Source: Elephas maximus indicus
Lineage: Eukaryota > Chordata > Mammalia > Proboscidea > Elephantidae
Direction of reading: 5' to 3'
Assembly (NCBI RefSeq): GCF_024166365.1
Contig: NC_064827.1
Location: 10,457,001-10,521,000, forward strand
DNA length: 64,000 nt
Made by a program: the position numbers and the translations under genes. This document shows, one piece after another, positions 20,780 through 32,585 of this stretch. The notes under the pieces were generated by a model that saw only the letters and a list, made by a program, of their open reading frames with translations, ran no database searches and was not told where the DNA came from. Every line of letters begins with the position of its first letter. Position 1 is the stretch's first letter.

Positions 20780-21482
20780 TCCTTAAAAAATATTTTAGTG
20801 TGTTTTCAGTGAAGGCTTACCCAGCAGTCTAGCCTTCTTCTGCAGTTTCTACACAAGTTGTTCAGTGACATTGGTTACATTCTTCACAATGCGTGAACAT
20901 TCTCATCATTTCTGTTCTGGTTGTTGAATTTCCATTTTTTTTTTTTTAATTGCCCAGCCGCTTTACCTTCTCATTTTTGTTTTAAAGTAATTTTTGACTG
21001 TTTGGTCTTATATAGGTGATTTTCTAAAGGAGCGCAGTACTGACTGGTGATATTATTTTTTGAACCTGTTTGTTATTTTGCTACAATGCAACCTCAGGCG
21101 TTAGTTTTTGTTCAAGCTTTGAAGAATTAATATCTCAGGGCAATAGTCCCTGGAAGTCTTCCAGTCTCAACCAGTCCAGTAGGTATGAATTTTTTTTTTT
21201 TTTTTTTTTTAGCAATTTGAGGTTCTGTTCTGTATTTTTCTCCCATTCTATCAAGGTACCTCCATAGAGGCCCTGATTAGAGTAGTCAGTAATAGTAGCC
21301 AGGCACCATCTAGTTCTTCTGATCTCAGAGTACATGAGACCTTGCTTCGTGTAGATATTTGTCCTGTAGACTCATTTCTTCCTTGAGCCTTTGCTTCCCT
21401 TTCTTTCTCTTTTGCTCCATAAGAGACTAATAGTTATATCTTATATGGTCACTCACAAGCGTTTAAGACCCCATACCATTTT
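20780..21482 (-). mobile_element. L1 3' UTR, lineage type
   Basis: On the minus strand this reads gtcttaaacgcttgtgagt ... agaagaactagatggtg ... cttcactgaaaacacac, the same order as in the plus copies near 34850 and 56973. Internal T-runs at 20939 and 21187. Confidence 0.85.
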
Positions 21483-21487
21483 ATTCA

Positions 21488-21692
21488 AGGAGCCGTAGTG
21501 GCACAGTGGCCAAAGTGCTTGGCTACTGACTGAAAAGTCGGCAGTTCGAACCTGTCAGCCACTCCCACCAGCTGGGAGAAAGACGTGGCAGTCTGCTTTC
21601 ACAAGATTTACAGCCTTGGAAACCCTATGGGGCACGTCTGTTCTGTTCTATAGAGTCGCTGTGAATTGGAATCAGCTCGACAGCAATAGGTA
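21488..21692 (+). mobile_element. AfroSINE, long subtype
   Basis: ggagccgtagtggcacagtgg to atcagctcgacagcaatagg. Confidence 0.9.
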
Positions 21693-21739
21693 TGCACCAT
21701 TTTCATCTTAAAGCAGCCTTTTCTCCCTCTTTTCCCAAC

Positions 21740-22210
21740 TGGGCTTTGTGGTAGGTGGATTTCTAACGGCCCCCAACAATCCCCACCTACTGGTGTTCAT
21801 GCCCTTGTGTAATCCCCTCCTCTTGGGTGTGTGTAGGACCTGGTGGATAAACAATGAAATTCAGCAAAAGTGATGGGATGTCATTTCCATGATTAGGTTA
21901 CAAGAGGCTGTGACTTCCATCTTGCCAGTAGACCCTCTTTCTTGCCTTCTTGGTTTGCATGCTTTGAAGAAGCAAGCTACCAATATTGGAGAGGCCCATG
22001 TGGCCAGGAACTGAGGGTGGCCTCTGGTCAACAGACAGTGAAGAACTGAAGGTTTCAGTCCATCAACCCTCGAGGAACTGGATCCTGCCAAGAGCCACAT
22101 GAACTTAGAGTCCGAGCCTTTCCCAGTTGCTCCTTGAGGTGATCACGCCCCGACCAACACCTCAGTTATAACCAGTGAGGGACCCTGAAGTAGGCCAGAT
22201 CCTCAGAGCT
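21740..22210 (+). mobile_element. old MLT1-like LTR
   Basis: agtgatgggatgtcatttcc, tgattaggttacaagaggc, ggagaggcccatgtggc and atcctgccaagagccac fall in the order of MLT1-type LTRs. The family is by recognition only. Confidence 0.5.
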
Positions 22211-22249
22211 GGGGAATAGCAAAAAGGAAACTAATGAAAACCCAAACAC

Positions 22250-22635
22250 CAGGAAGTGGCCTTCAAGAGTCAATTTTAGGAGACCTGTTAACCTTAGGCT
22301 GGGCTTTATTAGACTTAACCCTACCTTCTGAGTCTACCTGTCCTCCCAGGCCAACTCACCTATACTTGACCACCTTGCCACTGCCTAGCACTCCCACACC
22401 ACTCCACTTAAAGTTGGCAGCTGGAAAGGAGAGGAAGCTTGATGATTACCTAAATTCAGACAGGCAGGATAGGCCTTGTGGGAAAATAGACACCCTGGGA
22501 GGAGGACAGACAGAGGCCCACCCTTCCGCGAAGTTCTGGGACCAAGCAGAAGCCAAGCCAAAACCCTCCTGTCCCAATACCCATCCCCTCCACAAGAGAT
22601 CCCCTAAGAAATTGTGCCTGGCTTTTGTTTATTTA
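22250..22635. other. intergenic, no recognised feature
   Basis: An open frame of 192 codons crosses here into the L1 piece. It has no domain and is not a gene. Confidence 0.4.
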
Positions 22636-23145
22636 TTTATTTTTATGTTTTATTTCTTTTTGGTGTCAGTATGTACAACCAAACATACATCCATTCACAA
22701 TTTCTACATGAATAGGTCCATGACATTGGTTACATTCTTCACGTTGTGTCACCCGTCTCACCACCTCTACCTGTATTGTTCCATCACCATTATTTTAGCC
22801 TTTTGCCCCTAAAGTTCTCATCTGTGCTTTAGGTTGACTGTTGTCAGTTTACACTCATAGAGAGAATTCTTTATAACAGCGCTATGGTCGAGGCAAACAT
22901 TCTTTATTAATTGGGCTAAATTGTTATTTAGTTTAGTGATGACTTCATGGGATAATTTTGGTTCAGGGTTTAAAGACTATTTCTGGGCATTAGATTTGGG
23001 GTTTCCTCAATGCATCTAGTGAGTATGTCTCAATGGATCTAGTGAGTATGGTTTCCAGAGGAATTTAATGATCTCTTCCACACTTTTCCTTGTTTTGATC
23101 AGGATCCATTTATTGGGTCCTTGGTCAAAACATTCCGTAATGGTT
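22636..23145 (-). mobile_element. L1 3' UTR, lineage type, diverged
   Basis: acattggttacattcttcac, tggttcagggtttaaagac and ccttggtcaaaacattcc are shared with the copies at 20780 and 41105. A short direct duplication (atctagtgagtatg) lies at about 23017-23050. Confidence 0.75.
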
Positions 23146-23149
23146 GTTA

Positions 23150-23935
23150 ATGTTGTTAGGTGCTGTTGAGTCAGTTCCGACTCATAGATACTCTACGCAC
23201 AACAGATCAAAACACTGCCCGGTCCTGCGCCATTCTTACAATCATTGTTATCCTTGAGCTCATTGTTGCAGCCACTGTGTCAATCCACCTTGTTGAAGGT
23301 CTTCCTCTTTTCCGCTGACCCTGTACTTTGCCAAGCATGATGTCCTTCTCCAGGGACTGATCCTTCCTGACAACATGTCCAAAGTATGTAAGATGAAGTC
23401 TCGCCATCCTTGCTTCTAAGGAGCATTCTGGTTGTACTTCTAAGACAGATTTTTTTGTTCTTTTGGCAGTCCATGGTATATTCAGTATTCTTCGCCAACA
23501 CCACAATTCAAAGGCGCATCAATTCTTAAGTCTTCCTTATTCATTGTCCAGCCTTCACATGCATATGATGCAATCGAAAATACCATGGCTTGGGTCAGGC
23601 GCACTTTAGTCTTCAAGGTGACATCTTTGCTCTTCAACACTCTATAGAGGTCTTTTGCAGCAAATTTACCCAATGCAATATGTCTTTCGATTTCTTGACT
23701 GCTGCTTCCATGGCTGTTGATTGTGGATCCAAGTAAAATGAAATCCTTGACAACTTCAATCTTTTCCCCCTTTATCATGATGTAGCTCATTGGTTCAGTT
23801 GTGAGGATTTTTTTTTCCTTTATGTTGAGCTGCAATCCATACTGAAGGCTGTGGTCTTTGATCTTCATTAATAAGTGCTTCGAATCCTTTTCACTTTCAG
23901 CAAGCAAGGTGTGTCATGTGCATAACGTAGCCAGG
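23150..23935 (-). mobile_element. RTE LINE, ORF2 C-terminal part and 3' end
   Basis: The 3' end (tgttgagtcagttccgactc) is at the left. A degenerate frame at 23482-23907 still shows the RTE signatures LLGSTIN and MVFSIASYACEGWTMNKED, the conserved stretch downstream of the RT catalytic core. 5'-truncated within ORF2. Confidence 0.9.
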
Positions 23936-24683
23936 CACAATCCATTTCTTTTGGAAATAATGACTGACTTTTAAATAATTTCATTCTGAAAAATTCGCCA
24001 ATCACAAGAGTATCTGACTTGGCAGTAGGCAGTAACACCTTTTTTGGTCGACAGCCAAACTGTCTTAAAACGTAGTCTGTCTTTCAACACTCTGTTCCTT
24101 TGAGCTTAACGGGCCCATGGAGGCTGTTCGGAACATTGAGTGCAGGGGCGTTCCAAGCATGGCTCTGCCTTTCCGTTCACGTCAGGGCCCCCGGAACCTC
24201 ACCCCTTCTTGCAAACTCTCCTGTGCCAGGTCAATGGACTTGAGTTTTTGTTTACTGGGGTCACGGGCCAGTCGCCTTCTCTTAAAAACAGGAAGAGCAT
24301 ATTGCTGTGAATGAGGAGACAGGGACTTTGGAAGGAAGGTAATGGTGTGTAGAAGCTGGTGCATAGGAGGGGATGGGGCCAAGCCCTGAGGCAGGGTGGC
24401 CAGATTCCAGAAGGTCACTTTGGTTGAGGAAGTGAGGCTTTATGGGAGGTGGGGAAGGTGATTATATGCGTAACAAGAGATGCCAACCCGGGCTGATTTC
24501 ATGGTGGTGATTTCTGAGTGACTTCTGGGTTAGTCTTTCACACTTAGGGTTCATTGAGCACTGACCACTTCCTCCTCCTTCTCTTTCTTGTTTTCTTTGC
24601 TTTGGGAACTTCCCCTACCCCACCTCCCTTCTTTCCCTAGCCACAGTGAGTTTTCATCTGTGCCCTCGGGGCAATGGGGTTTG
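23936..24683. other. intergenic, no recognised feature
   Basis: No exon or repeat recognised. Confidence 0.35.
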
Positions 24684-25317
24684 CTATTATGGATCGAATT
24701 GTGTCCCCCCAAAATACGTGGTGGAAACCTAACCCCTATACCTGTGGAAGGAGTCCCTGGGTGGCACGAATGTTAAACTTTTGGCTGCTGACTGAAAGGT
24801 GGGTGGTTTGAAGTCATCCAGAAGTGCCTTGGAAGAAAGACCTGGTGATCTGCCTCTGGAAGATCCCAGCCTTGAAAACCCAGTGAAGCAAAGCTCCGCT
24901 CTGTAACACAGAGGGACTGCAGGAATCGGCATTGACTAGACAGCAATGGTATCCGATGAGCACACGTTACTTCAAATAAGTCTTTTAATTATTTTAATAA
25001 GTGTACAATGATGTGATGTAGCCACCTTCCATAATGCAATCTAATGTAATGTGATCAGTCGATCAGTTGAGGTCATACCAGTGTAGGGTGGGTCCTAAAT
25101 CTAATCACTTCTGAGTAACATAAAGGATGGCGTAGACACAGAGAGAAATAGGCACATACTGAGAAGACAGATGCCATGTGAAGATCACTAAGGGACCAGG
25201 AATGCCTGGAGCCACTAACAAGGAAGGAATTGATACAATCAAGTTCCTGATTTGGACTTTAGCCTCCAGAACGGCAAGATAATAAACAAATTTAAAACTA
25301 AAGTAAGTGAGAGTAAC
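24684..25317 (+). mobile_element. MaLR-type LTR split by a SINE
   Basis: tatggatcgaattgtgtccc at the left; after the SINE, gaggtcataccagtgtaggg, gccatgtgaagatcac and cagcctcc-type end (tagcctccagaacggcaag). Confidence 0.7.
24749..24955 (+). mobile_element. AfroSINE inside the LTR
   Basis: ggagtccctgggtggcacg to gactagacagcaatgg. Confidence 0.9.
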
Positions 25318-25430
25318 CACATCTTGCTTACTTTGGACATTTTAACAGAAGGGACAAATCCCTGGAGAAGGACATCATGCTGAGTAGTTTCCTAGTACTG
25401 CTGTAACAGAAATACCACAGGTGAGTGGCT
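25318..25430. mobile_element. mosaic of RTE (+) and LTR (-) fragments
   Basis: 25318-25382 matches RTE plus strand (ttactttggacattttaac, ctggagaaggacatcatgc). 25383-25430 matches the 3' end of the MaLR LTR on the minus strand (ctagtactgctgtaacag). Confidence 0.65.
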
Positions 25431-26365
25431 CTGTTGTTGTTGTTAGATGCCGTCAAGTCAGTTCCAACTCATCATGACCCTACGTACAACAGAACGAAAC
25501 ACTGCCCGGTCCTGCACCATCCTCACAATTCTTGCTGTGTTTGAGCCCATTGTTGCAGCCCATTGTGTCAATCCATCTTGTTGAGGGCATTCTTCTTTTT
25601 TTGCTGACCCTCTACCTTCCCAGGTGTCATGGATTGAATTGTGTCCCCCAAAAAGTATGTGCCAACTTGGTTGGGTCATGATTCCCAGTATTGTGTGGTT
25701 GTCCTCCATTTTGTGATTGTAATTTTATGTTGAGACGATTAGGGTGGGATTGTAACACCACCCTTACTCAGGTCACCTCCCTGACCCAAGGTAAAGGGAG
25801 TTTCCCTGGGGCGTGGCCTGCACCACCTTTCATCCCTTAAGAGATAAAAGGAAAGGGAAATGAGCACAGAGTTGGGGACTTCATACCACTAAGAAAGCAG
25901 TACCAGGAGCAGAGCGCATCCTTTGGACACAGGGTCCCTGTGCCCGAGAAACTCCTGAAATAGGGGAAGATTGAGGACAAGGACCTTCTTCCAGAGCCGA
26001 CAGAAAGAAACAGCCTTCCCCTGGAGCTGACATCCTGAATTTGGACTTTTAACCTACTAGACTGTGACAAAATAAATTTCTCTTTGTTAAAGTCACACAC
26101 TTGTGGTATTTCTGTTATGGCAGCACTAGATAACTAAGACACTAGACATGATGTCCTTCTCCAGGGATTGATCCCTCCTGATAGCATGTCCAAACTTTGT
26201 GAGACAAAATCTCACCATCCCTGCTTCTGAGTAGCATTCTGGTTGTACTTCTTCCAAGACAGATTTGTTCGCTCTTTTGGCAGTCCATGGTATAGCCAAT
26301 ACTCTTCACCAACACCGTAATTCAAAGGCAGCAATCCTCCTTTGGTCTTCCTTATTCATTGTCAA
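25431..26365 (-). mobile_element. RTE LINE 3' end, split by a solo LTR
   Basis: The 3' tail begins gttgttgttagatgccgtc; the element runs to 25624, is interrupted by the LTR, and resumes at 26142 (catgatgtccttctccagg, gcattctggttgtacttc). Confidence 0.9.
25625..26141 (+). mobile_element. solo LTR, ERVL-MaLR type, full length (517 bases)
   Basis: Starts tgtcatggattgaattgtg and ends taactaagaca. AATAAA near 26074 is the expected LTR poly(A) signal. Flanks ccagg (25620-25624) and ctaga (26142-26146) both correspond to 'ccaag' in other RTE copies, so this is a diverged 5-base target duplication. Confidence 0.9.
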
Positions 26366-27189
26366 GCACAGAATCCTTAGTAATGCTTATTATCAATTTT
26401 AATCATAGAATAAATGTGATATAGTTATAAATTGCTTAAATGTAATCTTTCTTAGGTTATTTGAATATTAACAACAAAAGAGGTTTGTAAAATCCTTCAC
26501 ATTGAATTACAACATTATTGGTGACATCGGTCACTGAGCAAAAGACTTTATTTTTATTTTCCTTTAATTACTACTTCATTCTCAAAAAAGTCATTGATAT
26601 AGGTTCATAAATACTGATTACCACAATTTTGTAGCTAAAATGCCAGAAAATTGGACAAAATCAGCGGCTATTAAAAACAGTGGCAGCAATGAGAACAACA
26701 ACGCGTGAGGATGAAGCCCCGTTATTCAAAGTGTCGGAACTGGATAATAATGACAGTTCTGAGCGAATCGCATTACAAGGTTCAAAAAGTAAATTAGCAC
26801 AGAGCTTTAGCTTTAGCTTCGTCAGTGTATTGATGCATGTAAGCCGGGCTTATGAAAAATGTTTTTGTTGTTATGACTCACTACAGGGATATTTTTATAA
26901 AAAATAATAAATTTCTGCTGAAACACTGCACAAAAAATTTATAGACAGTCTTTTGGTGTCACCCCCTCTGACATTGTCATCCAGTGTGGTATGAACCCCC
27001 TGGCAACCGCCTAGTGACCCCACTGCTTCTGGTAGGAGACCTCCCAGGTTCACTGCTTTAGGCTGTTCTTGAGGCTTTAATGAGAGAAACACCACCCTGT
27101 CGAATTTCTGGAAGGAAGGGAGACGTGAGGATCATGACTGCCCTCGCAGTTCATAATGCAACCCCTTAATCTATTAACTGGGTGGTTAT
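26366..27189. other. AT-rich intergenic, unrecognised
   Basis: A 75-codon frame at 26680-26907 has no recognisable domain. No repeat is assigned. Confidence 0.35.
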
Positions 27190-28005
27190 TAATTACTAAA
27201 GAAGACTCATTAACAACCTGCAGCATGCAGATGACACAACTTTGTTTGCTGAAAGTGAAGATGATCTGAAGCACTTACTGATGAAGATCAAAGACCACAG
27301 TCTTCAGAATGGATTATACCTCAACGGAAAGAAAACAAAAATCTTCACAACTGGACCAATAAGCAACATCATGATAAAGAGAGAAAATACTGAAGTTGTC
27401 AAGGATTTCCTTTTACTTGGGTCCACAATCAATGCCCATGGAAGCAGCAGTCAAGAAATCAAACCATGTACCACACTGAGCAAATCTGCTGCAGAAGACC
27501 TCTTTAAAGTGTTGAAAAGCAAAGATGTCACCTTGAGGACTAAGGTGTGCCTGACCCAAGCCATGGTGTTTTCAATCGCCTCATATGCATGTGAAAACTG
27601 GACAATGAATAAGGAAGACTGAAGAAGAATTGATGCCTTTGAATTATGGCGCTGAGGAAGAGTACTGAATATACCATGGGCTGCCAGAAGAAGGAACAAA
27701 TCTGTCTTGGAAGTAGTACAACCAGAATGCTCCTTAGAAGCAAGGATAGCGAGACTTCATCTCACATACTTTGGACATGTTGTCAGGAGGAACCAGTCCC
27801 TGGAAAAGGACATCATGTCTGGTAAAGTAGGGGGTCAGCAAAAAAGAGGAAGACCTTCAATGAGCAGGATTGACACAGTGGCTGCAACGAAGTGCTGGAG
27901 CACAGCAACGATTGTGAGGATGGCGCAGGACTGGGCAGCGTTTGTTCTGTTGTGCATGGGGTCGCTCTGAGGTGGACCTGACCTGATGGTACCTGACGAC
28001 AACAA
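27190..28005 (+). mobile_element. RTE LINE, ORF2 C-terminal part and 3' end
   Basis: Begins tcattaacaacctgcagcatg, just upstream of the region encoding the end of the RT domain. The frame at 27242-27622 retains HLLMKIKDHSLQ and LLGSTIN, then stops. The 3' end has aggtggacctgacctgatgg. Confidence 0.9.
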
Positions 28006-28413
28006 CCTCCGTACACCGTACTGGTTAACACTGAACTTGAAGTACCTCTGCAACTGTCATCTACAAACCTGCTCGCACCCTTGAAGTGGACTTCTCCTCG
28101 CCTTTTTCTTTTCTTCCTGCTTTTATTTCTCTGCCGTTCCAGTTCTATCTTTGTTCCGTATTCCAGGACATTTTCAAAATTTCTGATCTGATTGTAATCT
28201 TTCTTGTTTGGCGTTGCAATTGAATTTTGCCAGGGAAGGGAAGTAGACAGGTGTGCTCAGTCACCCAATTTGATCCTCAATGTTTTTCTGAGTGTGTGAG
28301 GGTCTGAGTGGGTATTATTTACAAAAGTAGGGTCACACTGTATGCGCGATGCATGTTTTACTTTGTCCACTAGTTCAACAAGTGTTTTTAGAAAGTACTG
28401 TTTTTAATGATAA
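28006..28413. other. intergenic, no recognised feature
   Basis: No exon or repeat assigned. Confidence 0.35.
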
Positions 28414-28581
28414 AACCAAAAACCAAACCCACTGTCATCGAGCCGATTCCGACTCATAGCGACCCTGTAGGACAGAGTAGAACTGCTCCACAGAGTTTCC
28501 AAGGAGTGTCTGGTGGATTCAAACTGCCGACCTTTTTGCTTAGCAGCCATAGCACTTAACCACTATGCCACCAGGGTTTCC
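28414..28581 (-). mobile_element. AfroSINE, short subtype, well preserved
   Basis: accaaaaaccaaacccactg to ctatgccaccagggtttcc. Confidence 0.95.
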
Positions 28582-28593
28582 ATCATAATGACA

Positions 28594-28786
28594 ACAACAA
28601 AACCAGTTGCTCCCGAGTTGATTCAGACCCACAGCAATCCTATGTGTTTCAGGGTTTTTTCAGTGACTGATTTGGGGGGCATAGATTGCCAGGACTTTTT
28701 TTTAAAGTGCCTCTGGGTAGACTTCAACCACTAGTCTATCAGTTAGTAGCCAAACTCCTAACCACTTGGGCCACCCAGGAATTCCA
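28594..28786 (-). mobile_element. AfroSINE, 'gaattcctgggtgg' subtype
   Basis: aaaccagttgctcccgagttg to cttgggccacccaggaattcc. Confidence 0.85.
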
Positions 28787-29097
28787 ATGTTCATTATGCT
28801 GGAATATAATTGTTAATGTTTTTAATTTCTTCCCTACTAGATAGTAAGGTTCTTGAGGACAGAAAGAATTCAGTTTTTTAGATCCTTAAGACCAGTTGAA
28901 ATACCCACATGTAGTAGCTCTATAGTGTTCCTGATTCATTCTGATTTTTTTTTTTTTTTCTTTCAGGTGAAGTCCAAGGCAGAGACTTAGAGTGGAAAAG
29001 AGAGTGACGTAGGGAGAAGGTTGGGCTGGGGAGAGGAGAAGACTATATATATACATTTGTGTCTACTGATTAGATTTACCCACTTTTACTTTTTTGC

Positions 29098-29652
29098 TAA
29101 AGGAGCCCTGGTGGGGCCAATGGTTAAACACTTGGCTACTAACTGAAAGGTTGGCAGTTTGAACCCCTCATCAGCTCCATGGAAGAAAGACCTGACAATC
29201 TACTTCCATAAAGATTACAGTCTAGAAAACCCTATGGGGCAACTCTATGGGGTCACTATGGGTCGGAATCCATTCAATGGCTCCTAACACCAACAACAAT
29301 AACAACTAACCTTATGGTTGGTGGCTCCAGCCTACCCAGTGGCTACACATAAGAAAGGCCTGGCAATCTGCTTCTGTAACTGTTACAGCCTAGAAAGCTT
29401 TATGGGGAACAGTTCTACTCTGCACACATGGGTTTGCCATGAGTTGGAACTGACTTACAGCAATTAATAACAACAACAACACTAACCTAAATGTTGGCAG
29501 TTTGAACCCACCCAATGGCGGCACAGGAGAAAGGCCTGGCGATCTGTTCCTGTAAAGATCACAGCCTAGACAACCCTTTGGGGCAGTCCTATTCTGTCAC
29601 ATGGGGTTGCTATGAGTTGGAATTGACTTGACGGCACCCAACAACAACAGCT
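29098..29652 (+). mobile_element. AfroSINE trimer (one complete unit and two headless units)
   Basis: Unit 1: 29098-29308 with head ggagccctggtggggcc. Units 2 and 3 (about 29309-29480 and 29481-29652) start at the same internal point, ctaaccttatggttgg and ctaacctaaatgttgg, and each ends in caacaacaa. Confidence 0.85.
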
Positions 29653-30504
29653 TCTTTGCTGCTGTTAGAGAAGTAGAGCCTTAGCTGGGTTGGGGAAACG
29701 GATGTGGAGATTGTCCTCTCTCTTCTAAGGCCCTAGAAACAAAACCTGTCCCTGGAACACAATGTGCCTTCCAGCACGTACCACAGTGTGTGTGAAATAT
29801 TTCCATGGGGATGTGTTTTCTAAGTTATAGGTGTATTAAGAAGTTTAAAGATGGTGCTGATTTACCCAAGCTGCTATTTAGTGCATCAAAGGAATGAGTC
29901 ACTTTCTCTGTTTATGGTGAGAAATTGAAGCTTTGTCTCCGCAAAGCCAGAGTGGAATCACGTGCTCGAACATGCCGCGACAGTAACTCTAAACCGTCAT
30001 GGGATCGAGGTGTTTATTAGGAGTGTTGGGAAGAATAGTTCCCTGCGCTTGAACCAGCACCTGAAATTGAAACAAGAAGACAAGAGACATTAAAGCCACA
30101 AAGAAGGTTTACCAGCCTTTAAAACTTTTCAAACCCAGGGTCATTAAAAAAAAATATGTATATATCTATAAATATAATTGAGAGCCTCAAAAGCATGTAA
30201 TTCTCACTTTCGACCCACAAAATTTGGAAAACAAATCCTGAGTCCTGTTTTTTTTTTTTCTTTTTCCTCTTTTCAATCCGTTTATTGAATGTGAGACACT
30301 GGTATCTAGAACAGGGGAAAACTGAAGAATTCATTAAAAGTATTCATTTCTTAGGATGAGAAAGGGGGATTTAAATATAGATTACTATTTTCACATATAG
30401 TAATTGCATAAGATTTTTAAAAAAATAGATAATGCGCAGGTTTATTATTTCCTTTGAAAGGGGGGTGAAAGAAGAATAGAGGGAACAAGTGGCTGTTGAT
30501 ATAC
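29653..30504. other. intergenic, no recognised feature
   Basis: No exon or assignable repeat. T-run at 30249. Confidence 0.35.
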
Positions 30505-30940
30505 AGAGAAAAACCATGGTGTTTTCCATCACCTCATATGCAAGTGAAAGCTGGACAATGAATAAAGAAGACCAAAGAAGAATTGATACCTTTGAATTAT
30601 GGTGTCGGCGAAGAATACCGGATATACCACTGACTGCTGGAAGAACGAACAAATCTGTCTTGGAAGACGTACAGTCAAAATGCTCCTTGGAATCAAGAAT
30701 AACAAGACTTGGTCTCACATACTTTGGACATGTCGTCAGGAGGGTCCAGTCCCTGGAGAAGGACATCATGCTTGGGAGAGGGTCAGCAAAAAAGAAGACC
30801 CCCAATGAGATGGATTGACACGGTGGCTACAACGATGGGCTCAAGCATAGCGATGATTGTGAGGATGGTGCAGGACCAGGCAGTGTTTCATTCCGTTGCA
30901 CATAGAGATGGAACCAACTCAACGGTACCTAATAACAATG
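30505..30940 (+). mobile_element. RTE LINE 3' end
   Basis: Starts aaaccatggtgttttccatc; retains SYASESWTMNKED in a degenerate frame (30489-30818). Ends caactcaacggtacctaat. Confidence 0.9.
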
Positions 30941-31034
30941 GCAATGAATACCTTGGTTTAAATTGAAATTGGTTTAGTTTCTCATGTTTCTTGTATCTCA
31001 CATGGTCCGAGGTGGAAAAATACATCTAAAACAA

Positions 31035-31190
31035 TTATAATAATTTATTGAGGGCCACCACGTGCCAGGCCCTTTTCATCAAAGATGAAAATATGACAAT
31101 ATGGTAAGGTAAGTATAATCTTCAATGGAGGTTTGAGGATGCCGATTCAGAAAGCATCAGTGGCATCCCCAAGAGTCAGTTTGCAAACCT
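31035..31190 (-). repeat. MIR-like fragment
   Basis: aatttattgagggccaccac and gtgccaggccctt. Confidence 0.6.
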
Positions 31191-31559
31191 ACACCTAGCT
31201 GGTTCTTCTGAGAAGTAGGTTGACTCCTTTAACATTTTCTCTTAGGTTTGGTTCCCCAGCGTTTTACCCAAATTTGCTGTTCTTCTCTGAAATGTTTCTT
31301 AGACCTTCCATGTGTCTCATACAGGCTCAGAGCCTCAAACACTGGACAGAACTCACTGCATGAGAGCTTGTCCCAAAGCTTAATATTTGCTGGGCCAAAT
31401 TAGGGGTAGGGTGGGTAATCTCACAGTCCCTGTGTGTACAAATTCTGTTATAAAGTTTGTAAAAAGGGTTACACTAAACAAACAAAAGACAAGTTGATAA
31501 AATAAATCCTAAGATGCCACCCAGAACCGTTAAAGGGTACAAAACTTTCTAGCAGCCAA

Positions 31560-32320
31560 GCGACATTAAATCAACCCAGAGCTAGATTTTCACACCTCAT
31601 AGGAACGGGGTGATCTGAAGGAACAATACTAATGGCTCGGCTGGTCACAGCCAGAAGATTGCTAAGTCTATACCAAAGCCCTGTTCTGCCTCTGTAAAAA
31701 CCACTTCGGGGTGAGGTCTGACCTCCTCTAACTTCACAAGAGGGAAGGAGAATCAAGATCAACAGCCCAAGGCTGATTCCTATGAGGCAGGGGTCAGGCA
31801 TGCCTCCTCTGTCCTCCATCTTCACCAATTCTGACACCAGCAGTCCCTCCCATGGCACTCTCTATTTCTCTGCTGGGTTCGATAATTCATTGCAGTGACC
31901 ACCCAGAACTTTTCATTATGGGGTTTATTATAATGGAAGTAACAGTTACAATTCAGGCTCAAGAACACTCAGGATACAGTCCTTTCCTCAGGATAGCCTC
32001 TCCCCAGCTGTGCTCGCAGGCACGCCTCTCCCTGACTCTTAGTCTCTGCCCAAAGGCAGTCAGCTTTCTCTCTCCGTGTGCTGGGGAACCCATCGCACTG
32101 CGTCCTGCAGCTGGGTCTCTCCTTCCTTGGTGGTGGTGGTGGGCTCCTCCTCTCTGCTCTGGAATTGGCTCTTTTTTAAGGCAGAACTGACCAGTCCACT
32201 TGGTAGGCCACAATTACCCTATCACACACTCATCTGGGTGGGAGTTACAAGACCATGGCTAGAAAGCCCACACACAGAAGTAATTGCACTGCAGCCTCCT
32301 CCTGCAGAAAATGAAAAGAG
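31560..32320 (-). mobile_element. probable old LTR or other interspersed repeat
   Basis: gacaccagcagtccctccc, cattgcagtgaccacccag, aaggcagtcagctttctctc and gtgggagttacaagaccatgg; the last stretch recurs at 55111-55186. The class is uncertain. Confidence 0.45.
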
Positions 32321-32424
32321 GACCAGTCAGCAAAGAGGGTGTGACACTCTGGGATTGGAGACAGAGGAACAGGTGAGAAAAGGCAATGACAAAGAGAAGG
32401 GCAAGGTAAGGCAATATGGCGGAC

Positions 32425-32585
32425 ACTTCTCAAACTGAAGGTCCATGTGAATCACCTGAGGATCAATCATGTACCTGCAAATTCTGATTCAGCAGGTCTG
32501 GGTGGAGCTTGAAATTCTGCATCTTTAACAGTCTCCCAAGTGGTGCCCATGCTGCTGGTCCCTGGTCCACACTTTGAGTAGCAAG
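32425..32585 (+). repeat. MER5A-like DNA transposon (hAT MITE)
   Basis: ttctcaaactgaaggtcc, gattcagcaggtctggg, tgctgctggtccctgg, acactttgagtagc. Confidence 0.8.

Noticed and set aside
22234-22812. 192-codon open frame (+)
   Set aside because: Proline-rich composition without a domain; the second half lies in an L1 3' UTR piece; no splice or promoter context.
23482-23907. reverse-transcriptase-like frames here and at 27242-27622, 30489-30818, 36692-37009, 54486-55003
   Set aside because: Decayed RTE LINE ORF2 fragments, not host genes; all truncated and frameshifted.
29098-29652. CRISPR-like or satellite array
   Set aside because: The repeats are AfroSINE bodies; the genome is mammalian.
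31560-32320. possible gene with antisense frames (31571-31858, 31852-32190)
   Set aside because: A related segment recurs at 55111-55186, so a repeat is more likely; no conserved protein seen.
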